Below, piece by piece: positions 8,326-17,317 of a stretch of 64,000 nt of DNA; the first letter of the stretch is position 1, and the number at the start of each line of letters is the position of its first letter. Source of the DNA: Capnocytophaga leadbetteri (lineage in GTDB: Bacteria; Bacteroidota; Bacteroidia; Flavobacteriales; Flavobacteriaceae); assembly GCF_003054025.1 (NCBI RefSeq), contig NZ_QBKG01000006.1, forward strand, positions 1-64,000, in the 5' to 3' direction. The translations under genes and the position numbers were made by a program. The notes beneath the pieces were generated by a model. It saw nothing but the letters and a program-made list of their open reading frames with translations. It ran no database searches and was not told where the DNA came from.

Positions 8326-10032
8326 ATGAAAAGTATTGAAACAGCTAAAACGTGGCTTTCTGACACTTTTGATGCAGAAACCAGAGCTACGGTACAAGCC
8401 CTCATCGATGGTAATCCTGATGAACTAAATGAGGCTTTCCACAAAAACTTAGAATTTGGTACCGGAGGAATGCGCGGTATTATGGGCATCGGTACGAATC
8501 GTATCAATAAATATACGCTCGGCAAAAATACTCAAGGATTGAGCAACTACCTCCACCAGTCGTTCCCTAATAAAGAAATAAAAGTAGCTATCGCTCACGA
8601 CTGTCGCAACAACTCTAAGAAATTTGCCAAAATAGTAGCCGATGTATTTGCGGCTAACGGCATCAAAGTATTCCTCTTCTCTGACCTACGTCCTACTCCA
8701 GAGCTTTCATTCTCTGTGCGTTACTTAGGTTGCCAAGCGGGTATAGTACTTACTGCTTCGCACAACCCCCCAGAATACAACGGCTATAAAGTATATTGGG
8801 AAGACGGCGGACAAACAGTGCCCCCACAAGACGGCGAGATAATGAAAGCTATCGATGCTATCGACTTCAAAGACATTAAATTCAATGCTGATGAGAGCCT
8901 TATACACTACATCGATAAAGAGCTTGACAATGCTTTTGCCGAAGCTTCTATTAAACACGCCGACTTTAAAGTAGCCCATAAAGAAAACCTTAAGATTGTA
9001 TTTACTTCATTGCACGGTACTTCTATCACTATGGTACCTGAAGTGCTCAAACGCGCGGGCTATACCAATGTGCATATTGTAGAAGAACAAGCAGTGCCAG
9101 ACGGCAATTTCCCTACTGTGAAATCGCCTAACCCTGAAGAACCTGAAGCATTGACTATAGCCCTTAAAAAAGCTGATGAGCTCAATGCCGACATTGTTAT
9201 CGGTACTGACCCTGACTGCGACCGTATAGGTATAGCAGTACGCGACCTCAATGGCAAAATGGTACTATTAAACGGAAACCAAACAATGGTAATGATGACC
9301 GACTTCCTTTTGGCTCATCAAAGCAAAAAAGGCTTCAAAGGTAATGAATTTGTAGCTTCTACTATTGTTTCTACTCCTATGGTAAAAGCAATTGCCGATG
9401 CTTACAAAGTAGAATATAAAGAAGGTCTGACAGGCTTCAAATGGATTGCTAAAATGATAAAAGACTTCCCTGAGCTTACTTTTATAGGTGGTGGTGAAGA
9501 AAGTTTTGGCTATATGGTAGGCGATTTTGTACGCGATAAAGACGCTGTAACCGCTACCCTATTAGCTTGCGAGATAGCTGCCGATGCCAAAGCCAAAGGC
9601 AGTACTTTCTACAAAGAGTTGCTACACGCTTATACTAAGTATGGTTTCTATAAGGAATACCTCATTTCGTTAGTGAAGAAAGGTATTTCAGGCTCTCAAG
9701 AGATAGCCCAAATGATGATAGACTTGCGCGAAAATCCGCTTAAGGAAATTAATGGTGAAAAGGTCACCCTTATCTGCGATTATCAGTCATCTAAGGCATT
9801 CCACCCTCTTACTGGCAAAGTAGAAGAAATTGATGTACCAAAATCGAATGTACTGATATACCACACCGATAAAGGTACGCGTATAGCAGCACGCCCTAGC
9901 GGTACAGAACCTAAAATCAAGTTCTACTTCAGCGTAAACACTACCCTCAGCGGTTTAGCAGCTTTTGAAGAAACCCAAAAGGTATTAGACGCTAAAATTA
10001 AGAAGATAGTAGAAGAATTGAAACTACAATAG
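8326..10032 (+). CDS. Phospho-sugar mutase (phosphoglucomutase / phosphomannomutase)
   Basis: A 568-residue alpha-D-phosphohexomutase. The four signature elements are in order: the phosphoserine loop TASHNP (Ser145), the metal loop GTDPDCDRIG (near 300), the sugar-binding loop GGEESFGYM (near 390) and the phosphate-binding RPSGTEPKIKFYF near the C-terminus. The length and the EFGTGGMRG start motif fit the long bacterial phosphoglucomutase group (PgcA/YhxB-like), which interconverts glucose-1- and glucose-6-phosphate. Activity on mannose phosphates cannot be excluded. Cytoplasmic; supplies nucleotide-sugar precursors. A strong terminator follows at 10049. Confidence 0.92.
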   Translation: MKSIETAKTWLSDTFDAETRATVQALIDGNPDELNEAFHKNLEFGTGGMRGIMGIGTNRINKYTLGKNTQGLSNYLHQSFPNKEIKVAIAHDCRNNSKKFAKIVADVFAANGIKVFLFSDLRPTPELSFSVRYLGCQAGIVLTASHNPPEYNGYKVYWEDGGQTVPPQDGEIMKAIDAIDFKDIKFNADESLIHYIDKELDNAFAEASIKHADFKVAHKENLKIVFTSLHGTSITMVPEVLKRAGYTNVHIVEEQAVPDGNFPTVKSPNPEEPEALTIALKKADELNADIVIGTDPDCDRIGIAVRDLNGKMVLLNGNQTMVMMTDFLLAHQSKKGFKGNEFVASTIVSTPMVKAIADAYKVEYKEGLTGFKWIAKMIKDFPELTFIGGGEESFGYMVGDFVRDKDAVTATLLACEIAADAKAKGSTFYKELLHAYTKYGFYKEYLISLVKKGISGSQEIAQMMIDLRENPLKEINGEKVTLICDYQSSKAFHPLTGKVEEIDVPKSNVLIYHTDKGTRIAARPSGTEPKIKFYFSVNTTLSGLAAFEETQKVLDAKIKKIVEELKLQ

Positions 10033-10048
10033 CATATTATCGCAAATA

Positions 10049-10088
10049 AATAACGCCTCTGCGCTTTAGCGCAGAGGCGTTATTTTTT
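10049..10088. terminator. Strong hairpin terminator after the phosphomutase gene
   Basis: TAACGCCTCTGCGC (10051-10064) pairs perfectly with GCGCAGAGGCGTTA (10069-10082) around a TTTA loop. Flanking AA/TT extends the stem and TTTTTT follows on the plus strand. It sits between convergent genes. Confidence 0.85.
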
Positions 10089-10098
10089 CATAAAAACA

Positions 10099-10135
10099 GA
10101 AAACAGAGCCCTTAGTACTAAGGAGCTCTGTTTTC
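10099..10135. terminator. Second hairpin, likely terminator of the nan/susCD operon
   Basis: GAAAACAGAGC (10099-10109) pairs with GCTCTGTTTTC (10125-10135). The interior CCTTAGTACTAAGG (10110-10123) is itself palindromic. Read on the minus strand, an A-rich arm precedes and a T-rich arm follows, so it can end transcription coming from susD at 10173 as well as back up the hairpin at 10049. Confidence 0.7.
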
Positions 10136-10172
10136 ATTTCAATAAAGCTAAAATCTTTATCTTTGTATAAGA

Positions 10173-11654
10173 TTAATTATAACCTTCTGTTTGAACAAGT
10201 GTTTTATCATCAGCTATCATAGATGGCGAAATAGGCAAATAAATATTCTTTTTAGCACCTCCTGAAGTCATTGAAGCTACTTCGTCATAAACAAAGTTAT
10301 CTCCTGCACGTAGTAAATCCCACCAGCGTTTGCCTTCTCCTATAAACTCCTTGTAACGTTCATCAAGAATGGCTTTAGCATTAATAGCTTTAGTGCTATT
10401 GGTATAACCATAAGTAGCAGCATTGTAGTTACTACCATAGGCTCTTGCACGCACTTGGTTTATCTCTGCAGAAGGGTCTTCACCTAAGTTATTTTTAGCC
10501 TCTGCTAATAGCAATAATACATCAGCATAACGATAGATAGGCACATTATTTTCGTTTACTATATCACCTGAGTTATTCTTACCTACAAATTTTGATAGTA
10601 TAGAGCCCAAATAATTAGTAGTATTGAAAGGTATATGTCCTGCATTATCAGAGTAAACACGTACGAATGTAGCACGGCGTTGGTCTTTTATATCATCTAA
10701 CAGACGTAATGTCTTTTCTGAAGGAGAATGATAGTTGCCACCTTCTACGTACAAGAATGATGAAATTTTTCTACCACTATCGTCATACATATCTTTAACG
10801 TCAGTATTACGTGCTGTTGTTACTTTATAGAAGTGCTCAGCTTCATCTTTCTTATAGTCTAAAGCAAAGATAAATTCGGCATTCTTTTCATTATCAATAC
10901 CCCATAATTTATCATAAGACACTAATGAACCTGACACTTGACTAAGAGCATTTTTAGCTTCTGTAAAATCAGCAGTACCACCACCTAACACTTTTCCTGA
11001 CCACAAGAACACATCGCCTTTTAGAATAAGGGTAGCGCGTTTAGACCAATATACATTATCGCGGTAGAAATTTTCATTGCCGTTAAATAAATCTAAAGAT
11101 CTTTGAATATCTTGCTTGATAAAAGCTAATACTTCTGCTTTAGGAGCACGAGCTTTTCTAAGCGCGGCTAAGTTATCAACATTTTGCAAAGGTTCTGTAA
11201 CGATAGGCACATCACCCCAACTCTTTAGCATAGTATAATAGATATAGGCTCTGAGTCCGTACATCTGTGCAAGCATATTCTTCTTTTCATTTTCATTGCT
11301 GAAAGAAGTCTGAGGCGCATTTTTAATAAAGTCATTAATATAATGCAACATAGTATACCAACCTCCCCAGCTATTAAATGCCACTTTGGTAATGTTGATA
11401 TCATTAGTAAATAGGTCTTGGTTATGCGCATTTTCAATACCTTTACCTCCCCATATATCAGAGCGAAGCTCTCCCATTAACCACATTGTATAGCCATAAG
11501 CTCTAAAACGTGAATATACGCCTGAGTGTACTGACTTAGCAGCCTCTTCTTTATTCCAAAAACCTGTATAAGTAAGATCACTTTCTGGAGGTGTTTCTAA
11601 TTCACAGGCTCCCAATAAAAGCAATGAGAGTCCTAATAATATATTTCTTTTCAT
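10173..11654 (-). CDS. SusD/RagB-family glycan-binding lipoprotein (nan locus; NanU-like by position)
   Basis: A 493-residue SusD-family lipoprotein with lipobox LLGAC (Cys17) and TPR-like helical content. The family C-terminal pattern is present (PIYRYADVLLLLAEAKN, then INQVRARAY and ERYKEFIGEGKRWWDLLRAG). It should sit on the outer leaflet as the lid of the SusC channel encoded just upstream (24-bp gap) and capture glycan. Because it closes an operon of AGE epimerase, nanM, nanT and nanA, the ligand is probably sialic acid or a sialoglycan, like NanU of Tannerella forsythia. That ligand is inferred from context only. Confidence 0.85.
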   Translation of the reverse strand: MKRNILLGLSLLLLGACELETPPESDLTYTGFWNKEEAAKSVHSGVYSRFRAYGYTMWLMGELRSDIWGGKGIENAHNQDLFTNDINITKVAFNSWGGWYTMLHYINDFIKNAPQTSFSNENEKKNMLAQMYGLRAYIYYTMLKSWGDVPIVTEPLQNVDNLAALRKARAPKAEVLAFIKQDIQRSLDLFNGNENFYRDNVYWSKRATLILKGDVFLWSGKVLGGGTADFTEAKNALSQVSGSLVSYDKLWGIDNEKNAEFIFALDYKKDEAEHFYKVTTARNTDVKDMYDDSGRKISSFLYVEGGNYHSPSEKTLRLLDDIKDQRRATFVRVYSDNAGHIPFNTTNYLGSILSKFVGKNNSGDIVNENNVPIYRYADVLLLLAEAKNNLGEDPSAEINQVRARAYGSNYNAATYGYTNSTKAINAKAILDERYKEFIGEGKRWWDLLRAGDNFVYDEVASMTSGGAKKNIYLPISPSMIADDKTLVQTEGYN

Positions 11655-11678
11655 CTTTATTCAATATTTAAAAGTTAT

Positions 11679-14600
11679 TTAAAAAGTAGCGTTGATACCA
11701 AAGGTAAAGCTACGTGGTAGAGGGAAACGTCCATTGTCCCAACCTCCTTTTTCAGGAGAATAACCAGTATACTTAGTAAAGTAAGCCAAGTTAGTACCTG
11801 AAACAAAAAGACGAATATCTTTGAAAGCATTATTCACCGCAGCTCCTGGTAGGTTATAGCTAAGAGTAATTTCGCGCAAAGCTAAATAATCTCCTTTCTC
11901 CCAATAACGAGAGCTTGCTGAATATTGTCCTTCACCTCCAGCCTTATGGTTACCACGAGGGTCGGTAAAGTCATAACGTGGAATATTAGCATTAGGATTC
12001 TCAGGTGTCCAAGTATCTCTTATCTCAGATGTCCAGTTCATATTACCTTGTACTTGCGAAATACCTCTAGTGCGCACAGCATTATTTATTAAATGCCCTA
12101 CTGCATAATCTGTTTTTACAAAAAGATTAATGTTTTTATAGGTAAAATCAGTAGTAAAACCTCCTATAAAATCAGGGGTCGTTCTACCTAACACTACTCT
12201 ATCGCGGCTATCAATAATACCATCGCCATTTACATCTTTCCAACGAGTGTCACCTACTATAGGTTTTCTATTAGCAGCAGGGATAGTACCCGCATAAAAC
12301 TGAATTTTTCTATCTTTATCAGCTTCTAATTCTGCTTGATTATGATATACTCCTTCATCCTGATAACCTACTACTAAGTCATCACCTACGCGTTCACCTT
12401 CTTGGCGACCACCTACATACATAGTTTGGGTAGGATTTGAAGGATCCCATATTTCTTGTCCTCCTATACGATTCTTATCATTACCGTTATTAGGAAGTTT
12501 CTTCACAAAGCTACGAATACGAGTGAAGTTAGCTCCTATATTCCATTTTATATTATCAGTATTGATAACTTTGAAGTTAGCCTCTATTTCAATACCTCTA
12601 TTTTGTAGTGTACCATTATTGATTTTTACTGAAGAGAACCCTGTAGAGATAGGAATTCTTTGGTCTGCCAATTTATCATAGATATCACGAATAAAATAGT
12701 CTACTAAGAAATTCACACGATTGTTAAGAAGCCCAAGGTCTAAACCAAAGTTTAGCGTAGTAGCTTTTTCCCATTTCAAATAGTACAAAGGTACCGAAGT
12801 ATTCACATAACCTTTTTTACCATTATAAGGAGATTGTACACTATATTTACCTAATAACCAATAGTAGTCATTATCTATGGTCAAAGCATCAATATTTCCG
12901 TTTACCCCATAGCTTACACGTGGTTTTAATCTGGTCACCACTTGACTTACTTTTCCTTCTTTGAAGAACTCTTCATTATGAGCATTCCAACCTATAGAAG
13001 CTCCTGGGAAGAAACCAAACTTATTATCACGTAGTTTTGAAGTACCGTCATAGCGGAAAGTAAGTCCTAAAAGGTAACGGTCATCATAATCGTAATTAAG
13101 CTGTCCAAAAGTAGACACTATACTGTAATCGCGTTTATAAGAAGAAGGAATACCACTGGCTTTTGAACCTGCATTAAGGGTACGGATAAGGTCAGTAGGA
13201 GAGCCTTCAGTTGCAGCACTCGAAGAAAACTGTTGTTGTTTGAAATACTCACCTCCTAATAGTGCGCTTAGATTATGCTTTTCAGCAAAAGTATTTTTGT
13301 AGTTCAAAGTAAGAGTTCCTTGATTATTCATAGTGCGACCATAAGCTGTACTAGCATAGCGAGAAGACACCAAAGCACCACTATTCAAATAAGATTTATA
13401 AAATTTTTCTGATGTATCGTGTATTGCAAAGTGGCTAGCACGAGCCATCAAAGAAAGATTTTTAAGCAATTTCCAATCAAATTGTATTGAAGCCGTAATG
13501 CGGTGTTCTATATTGTCCATTAAGAATTTATCTTTGTAGTAAGCAGGGTTACCAAATCCTGAGTTACTACCAGGGTTATAATTTTTAGACGAACTACCAT
13601 CAGGGTTAGTGTTGTAAATACGCGAAGTAGGCGCTTGTCCTGCAAAACGTTGGAAAATAAAATAGTCATCTTCATTGGCATAGCCACTCAAAGCATCTCT
13701 AAAAGAACCTACTCTATTAGATTGAGCGTAAAGAATATTAGAAGATACTTTAAAATCATCTGTAATCTTATAAGAGCCATTAAAAGTACCTGAATAACGT
13801 TTGAAATTAGAGCCTAATACTAAACCAGTATCATCTAAATACCCTAATCCTAAATAGTAAGAGCCTTTATCATTACCTCCTTCAAATGATACACTATAAT
13901 CTTTAGCATCACTGTATTGGTAAATGAGTTCACCTACATTATTATTTTGGAAAATAAGTGTTTTATTAGGGTCTAAAGGGTCAGTCATTGTTTGCCATTC
14001 AGGATTGTTTAGCAAATAACGATTGGCATTTGTAAGTTCCATTGTGGTATATGGCGAATCAGTAGTATTATTACCTGTTGCCATAGCGTGTGTGCCAGTA
14101 AGGAATTGGTCGAAGTTGTGCACCCCATAGTCTTGCACGTTCTTAATAGCACGTCTGTTCCAATAGATAAAGTCGCGCGCATTTAAGTAATCAGGTAGGG
14201 AACGCTTCTGATTCATTGTATACTTAGTACGTAAGGTAATATTAGAACGACCTGTTTTACCTTTTTTAGTGGTTACCAAGATTACCCCATTAGCAGCACG
14301 AGCTCCATAGATAGCGGTAGAAGCCGCGTCTTTTAGCACTTCCATAGACTCTATATCATCAGAGTTTAAAGCGTAAAAAGAACCTGGTACTCCATCAATT
14401 AACACCAAAGGAGAACCGCTACCATCAAACCCTGTACCTCCACGCAATTGTATTTCGGGGGTAGTACCTGGTTTACCAGTTACTTGCGTTACTCTAAGCC
14501 CTGCTATACTACCTTGCAAAGCTGTAGCCGCATTAGAGCGCGGTGCACTTTCTAACACTTTAGTGTCTAACTTTGAAACTGAAGTTGCCAAAGTCTTACG

Positions 14601-14951
14601 AGTCTGTACACTATAACCAGTCACTACCACCTCATCAAGCGTATTAGTCTCTTCTTTTAGCTTGATATTAAGGGTTAGATTTTTACCTCCTCCAGTGACT
14701 TTTTTCTCCTGAGTGGTATAGCCTACAAAGCTAAACACAAGAATATCACCCTCTTTTACAGTTAGGGTATAATTCCCATCAAAGTCGGTCTGAGTACCGT
14801 GAGTGGTACCCTTCACAACCACAGCAGCGCCTGGCAACGGCAACTCGTCTGACGATACCGTCCCTTTCACTATTTTTTCTTGTGCCCAACCTATAGCGGT
14901 AAAGAGCATCAAGAAGAACGAACAAAATAAAATCTTTTGTTTCATAATCAA
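11679..14951 (-). CDS. SusC/RagA-family TonB-linked outer-membrane transporter (nan locus; NanO-like by position)
   Basis: A 1090-residue TonB-dependent channel with a signal peptide ending near AIGWAQ and a carboxypeptidase-regulatory-like domain (GTVSSDELPLPGAAVVVKGT). The TonB-box region carries LDEVVVTGYSVQ, the plug has LRGGTGFDGSGSPLVLIDG and AIYGARAANGVILVTTKKGK, and a 22-strand-type barrel ends in aromatic phenylalanine (FGINATF). The start may be Met1 or Met3 (14945). With the downstream SusD it should import sialic acid or sialo-oligosaccharides into the periplasm. The gap to nanA (109 bp) holds a palindromic repeat but no clear promoter, so it is probably read from the nan promoter at 19853. 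Confidence 0.9.
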   Translation of the reverse strand: MIMKQKILFCSFFLMLFTAIGWAQEKIVKGTVSSDELPLPGAAVVVKGTTHGTQTDFDGNYTLTVKEGDILVFSFVGYTTQEKKVTGGGKNLTLNIKLKEETNTLDEVVVTGYSVQTRKTLATSVSKLDTKVLESAPRSNAATALQGSIAGLRVTQVTGKPGTTPEIQLRGGTGFDGSGSPLVLIDGVPGSFYALNSDDIESMEVLKDAASTAIYGARAANGVILVTTKKGKTGRSNITLRTKYTMNQKRSLPDYLNARDFIYWNRRAIKNVQDYGVHNFDQFLTGTHAMATGNNTTDSPYTTMELTNANRYLLNNPEWQTMTDPLDPNKTLIFQNNNVGELIYQYSDAKDYSVSFEGGNDKGSYYLGLGYLDDTGLVLGSNFKRYSGTFNGSYKITDDFKVSSNILYAQSNRVGSFRDALSGYANEDDYFIFQRFAGQAPTSRIYNTNPDGSSSKNYNPGSNSGFGNPAYYKDKFLMDNIEHRITASIQFDWKLLKNLSLMARASHFAIHDTSEKFYKSYLNSGALVSSRYASTAYGRTMNNQGTLTLNYKNTFAEKHNLSALLGGEYFKQQQFSSSAATEGSPTDLIRTLNAGSKASGIPSSYKRDYSIVSTFGQLNYDYDDRYLLGLTFRYDGTSKLRDNKFGFFPGASIGWNAHNEEFFKEGKVSQVVTRLKPRVSYGVNGNIDALTIDNDYYWLLGKYSVQSPYNGKKGYVNTSVPLYYLKWEKATTLNFGLDLGLLNNRVNFLVDYFIRDIYDKLADQRIPISTGFSSVKINNGTLQNRGIEIEANFKVINTDNIKWNIGANFTRIRSFVKKLPNNGNDKNRIGGQEIWDPSNPTQTMYVGGRQEGERVGDDLVVGYQDEGVYHNQAELEADKDRKIQFYAGTIPAANRKPIVGDTRWKDVNGDGIIDSRDRVVLGRTTPDFIGGFTTDFTYKNINLFVKTDYAVGHLINNAVRTRGISQVQGNMNWTSEIRDTWTPENPNANIPRYDFTDPRGNHKAGGEGQYSASSRYWEKGDYLALREITLSYNLPGAAVNNAFKDIRLFVSGTNLAYFTKYTGYSPEKGGWDNGRFPLPRSFTFGINATF

Positions 14952-14980
14952 GTATATTTAATTTCCAATTAGTTATGATT

Positions 14981-15063
14981 TAGTTGTTAGTTTTTAGTCG
15001 TTAGTCTTTAGTAGTTAGAATGTTGTCGCTTGCTAACGACTAATCGCTAACGACTAACAACTA
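14981..15063. repeat. Palindromic GTTAGTCGTTAG-type repeat between nanA and susC
   Basis: Nested inverted repeats: TAGTTGTTAG (14981-14990) with CTAACAACTA (15054-15063), and TTAGTCGTTAG (14994-15004) with CTAACGACTAA (15033-15043 and 15047-15057). The outer arm contains the nanA stop codon (TAG, 15061-15063). As RNA it would fold into a long hairpin between the nanA and susC coding regions. Same family as the repeats at 17288, 20121 and 21911. Confidence 0.8.
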
Positions 15064-15981
15064 TTTATTGCATTTATTAAAAAAGTCTATGCTTTCTAAC
15101 TCTTTCTTTATCACAGCTTCCTCTTCATCGGTGATGTTTTGGAAAGGTGTGCGGTTGATACCCAAGTCTAAGCCAAGCAGCTTCATTATGCGTTTGCCAC
15201 ATACTATATTACCACGGTATTTAGCAATTACATTTATCACATCTTGGGCGTAGTTTTGCAGTTCGGCAGCTTTAGCTATATTGCCTTTGTGATATTCGTC
15301 TATAATACCCACTAACACCTTGCCTATATAACTACCTGTACCACTGATACCTCCGCGAGCTCCTCCCATCACTAAGGCGTTAAGGATAGTCTCATCTAAG
15401 CCATAGAGCATATCGTATTTACCATTGTTATAGAGCATACATTGGTTGTACTCATATAGCGGCTCATAGGTGTATTTGATACCCGCTAAGTTAGGAATAC
15501 GACCGTCAGCAGCTTTTAAGAAAGGCAACATTGGCAAATACACTCCGTTAAGCACCGGTATATGGTAGAAGTAGAAAGGCAAATTAGGTGCCCCACAAGC
15601 TATTTCTTCGCAGTATTTCACTAACTCCTCTACCCTACCCGCTTTAGGGAAAGGCGATGCCATAGCTCCGATACCAAAAGCCCCTATTTGTTGGGCGTGT
15701 TGTGCCATTTTATAGCTATCTTTTATACAGGTAGCCCCGCAGTGTACTATCACTTTGAAGCCTTTAGGGGCTACTGACACCCATTTCTCTGCTATCTTCA
15801 TACGTTCTTCAACCGTCATCATATAGCCTTCGCCTGATGAACCGTTGATAAACACTCCTATTAGTCCATTTCTTTGCAAAAGTTTTGCATACTCATCTAT
15901 AGGGTCTAAATTTACCTCACCTTTCTTATCGAAAGGGGTAAAGGGCGCTACTATCAGCCCATTAATTTTTTCAAATGTCAT
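15061..15981 (-). CDS. nanA: N-acetylneuraminate lyase
   Basis: A 306-residue class I aldolase of the DHDPS/NAL family that splits Neu5Ac into N-acetylmannosamine and pyruvate in the cytoplasm. Seen are the carboxylate-binding loop GSSGEGYMM (about 47-55; GS(S/T)GE is the family form), the catalytic tyrosine in FYHIPVLNG (Tyr139) and the Schiff-base lysine in LAGIKYTYE (Lys169). Length is normal (E. coli NanA is 297). Neighbours are the MFS permease upstream (58-bp gap) and the susCD pair downstream. A dihydrodipicolinate synthase is less likely given the YHIP motif and this context. Confidence 0.92.
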   Translation of the reverse strand: MTFEKINGLIVAPFTPFDKKGEVNLDPIDEYAKLLQRNGLIGVFINGSSGEGYMMTVEERMKIAEKWVSVAPKGFKVIVHCGATCIKDSYKMAQHAQQIGAFGIGAMASPFPKAGRVEELVKYCEEIACGAPNLPFYFYHIPVLNGVYLPMLPFLKAADGRIPNLAGIKYTYEPLYEYNQCMLYNNGKYDMLYGLDETILNALVMGGARGGISGTGSYIGKVLVGIIDEYHKGNIAKAAELQNYAQDVINVIAKYRGNIVCGKRIMKLLGLDLGINRTPFQNITDEEEAVIKKELESIDFFNKCNK

Positions 15982-16039
15982 ATTATTTAGTTATTAATTT
16001 TTAATTGTTAGTTCATTGGCAAATCGACAAATTGACAAA

Positions 16040-17275
16040 TTAATTGCCACATATTTCTCTTTTAGGTTTTAAGAATACCAGCATCAGCACGATAGCTATC
16101 AAGATGATTACCGATAATTTGCTAAAATCAGCACCTAAGTTGCCCGCATCGGTAGAGCTACCGAGCATTCGGGTAACGGCATAACCTGCAAATACACCAC
16201 CCATATTCATAATGCCATACGCAGTAGCGCGCTGTTGTTGCGGTATGATTTGGCATAAGATAGGCATATTGTTGGTGTCGAACATCCCATAGCCGATACC
16301 AAAGAGCAAAGTTGCTCCTATCATTGCTATGTACGAGTGCCCAAAGCCTATCAATATTAGGGCAGGTATGGTGAGCCCTAACCCTATGGTACTGGTATAA
16401 ATACGCGCTTTGATATTGGTCTGTACCCAGCGGTCGGACAAGGTACCTCCTATAAGCACTCCTAAGAATGAAGATATAGCGATAGAAATAGTAGCCATAG
16501 GTCCTGCGGTAGCCATATCTACCCCCAAATTGGTAGCAAAAAGGGTAGGCAACCAGTTCTTAGTACCCCAACCTGGGAAACTCGATGCCATAAAGTAGAA
16601 GAGCAATATCCAGAAAGAGAAAGTGCCAAATACCAGCGTAAGCGACTGCCATAGTCCGCTCTTTTCTGTCGGAACAGCTGTTTTTACTACTACGCGTGGT
16701 TTGCGCTCTATATCGAAAAGGGTAAAGACTAAGAACACAGCATACACTATACCTGCTATACCAAACCAATGAAACACCGTGTGCCAAGTGTAGTTTGAGG
16801 CTATGGTAGCCCCAAAACCGCCTAAAGCCTGCCCCGCATAGAGCCCCGACATATGGATACCTACTGCCAACGAACGCGATTTAGAGGTGTGATAGTCAGC
16901 TATCATCGAAAGGGCTGTAGCTAAGTAAAGCGCTTCACTCACTCCCATTAAGGCGCGTAGCCAATACACTTGGTCAAAGGTAGTAGCATAACCCATTCCG
17001 TAGGTTACGGCTGACCATACAAAGAGGCTGCCTACTATCATCCACTTGCGGTTAAGACGGTCTGCCAAAATACCCGCTACCGGACTCATCAATCCGTAAA
17101 TAAGGAGGAAGATGCCCATTAGGCGACCAAAATTCTCGCCTACTGCAAGCTCTGTAATGTCCATTTTCATCGACTCTTGCATCGTAGAGAGCATTTGTCG
17201 GTCTAAATAGTTCAGTAGTGCCACCACCCATAGCAGGGCAACTACTATCCAAGGGTATATTTTACTGTTTTTCAT
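16040..17275 (-). CDS. nanT: MFS transporter, probable sialic acid permease (NanT-like)
   Basis: About 411 residues with twelve hydrophobic segments and major facilitator signatures: LNYLDRQML in helix 1, LADRLNRKWMIVGSL after helix 2 (the D-R-x-[RK] loop) and its weaker counterpart LSDRWVQTNIKAR in the second half. The helix-1 motif is typical of the hexuronate/sialate (ACS) branch. It is placed between nanM and nanA, so import of Neu5Ac across the inner membrane is the natural inference, as in the nanLET cluster of Bacteroides fragilis. The start at 17275 (MKNSKIY) is preferred; an ATG three codons earlier at 17284 is possible. Confidence 0.82.
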   Translation of the reverse strand: MKNSKIYPWIVVALLWVVALLNYLDRQMLSTMQESMKMDITELAVGENFGRLMGIFLLIYGLMSPVAGILADRLNRKWMIVGSLFVWSAVTYGMGYATTFDQVYWLRALMGVSEALYLATALSMIADYHTSKSRSLAVGIHMSGLYAGQALGGFGATIASNYTWHTVFHWFGIAGIVYAVFLVFTLFDIERKPRVVVKTAVPTEKSGLWQSLTLVFGTFSFWILLFYFMASSFPGWGTKNWLPTLFATNLGVDMATAGPMATISIAISSFLGVLIGGTLSDRWVQTNIKARIYTSTIGLGLTIPALILIGFGHSYIAMIGATLLFGIGYGMFDTNNMPILCQIIPQQQRATAYGIMNMGGVFAGYAVTRMLGSSTDAGNLGADFSKLSVIILIAIVLMLVFLKPKREICGN

Positions 17276-17287
17276 ATGAATCATTAG

Positions 17288-17317
17288 TTTTTAGTCGTTA
17301 GTGGTTCGCGGTTAGTT
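17288..17317. repeat. TTAGTCGTTAG repeat between nanM and nanT
   Basis: TTAGTCGTTAG at 17291-17301, followed by GTGGTTCGCGGTTAGTTAA. This is a shorter, decayed member of the family whose full copies are at 14981, 20121 and 21911. It overlaps the end of nanM: the stop codon lies at 17312-17314. Confidence 0.6.
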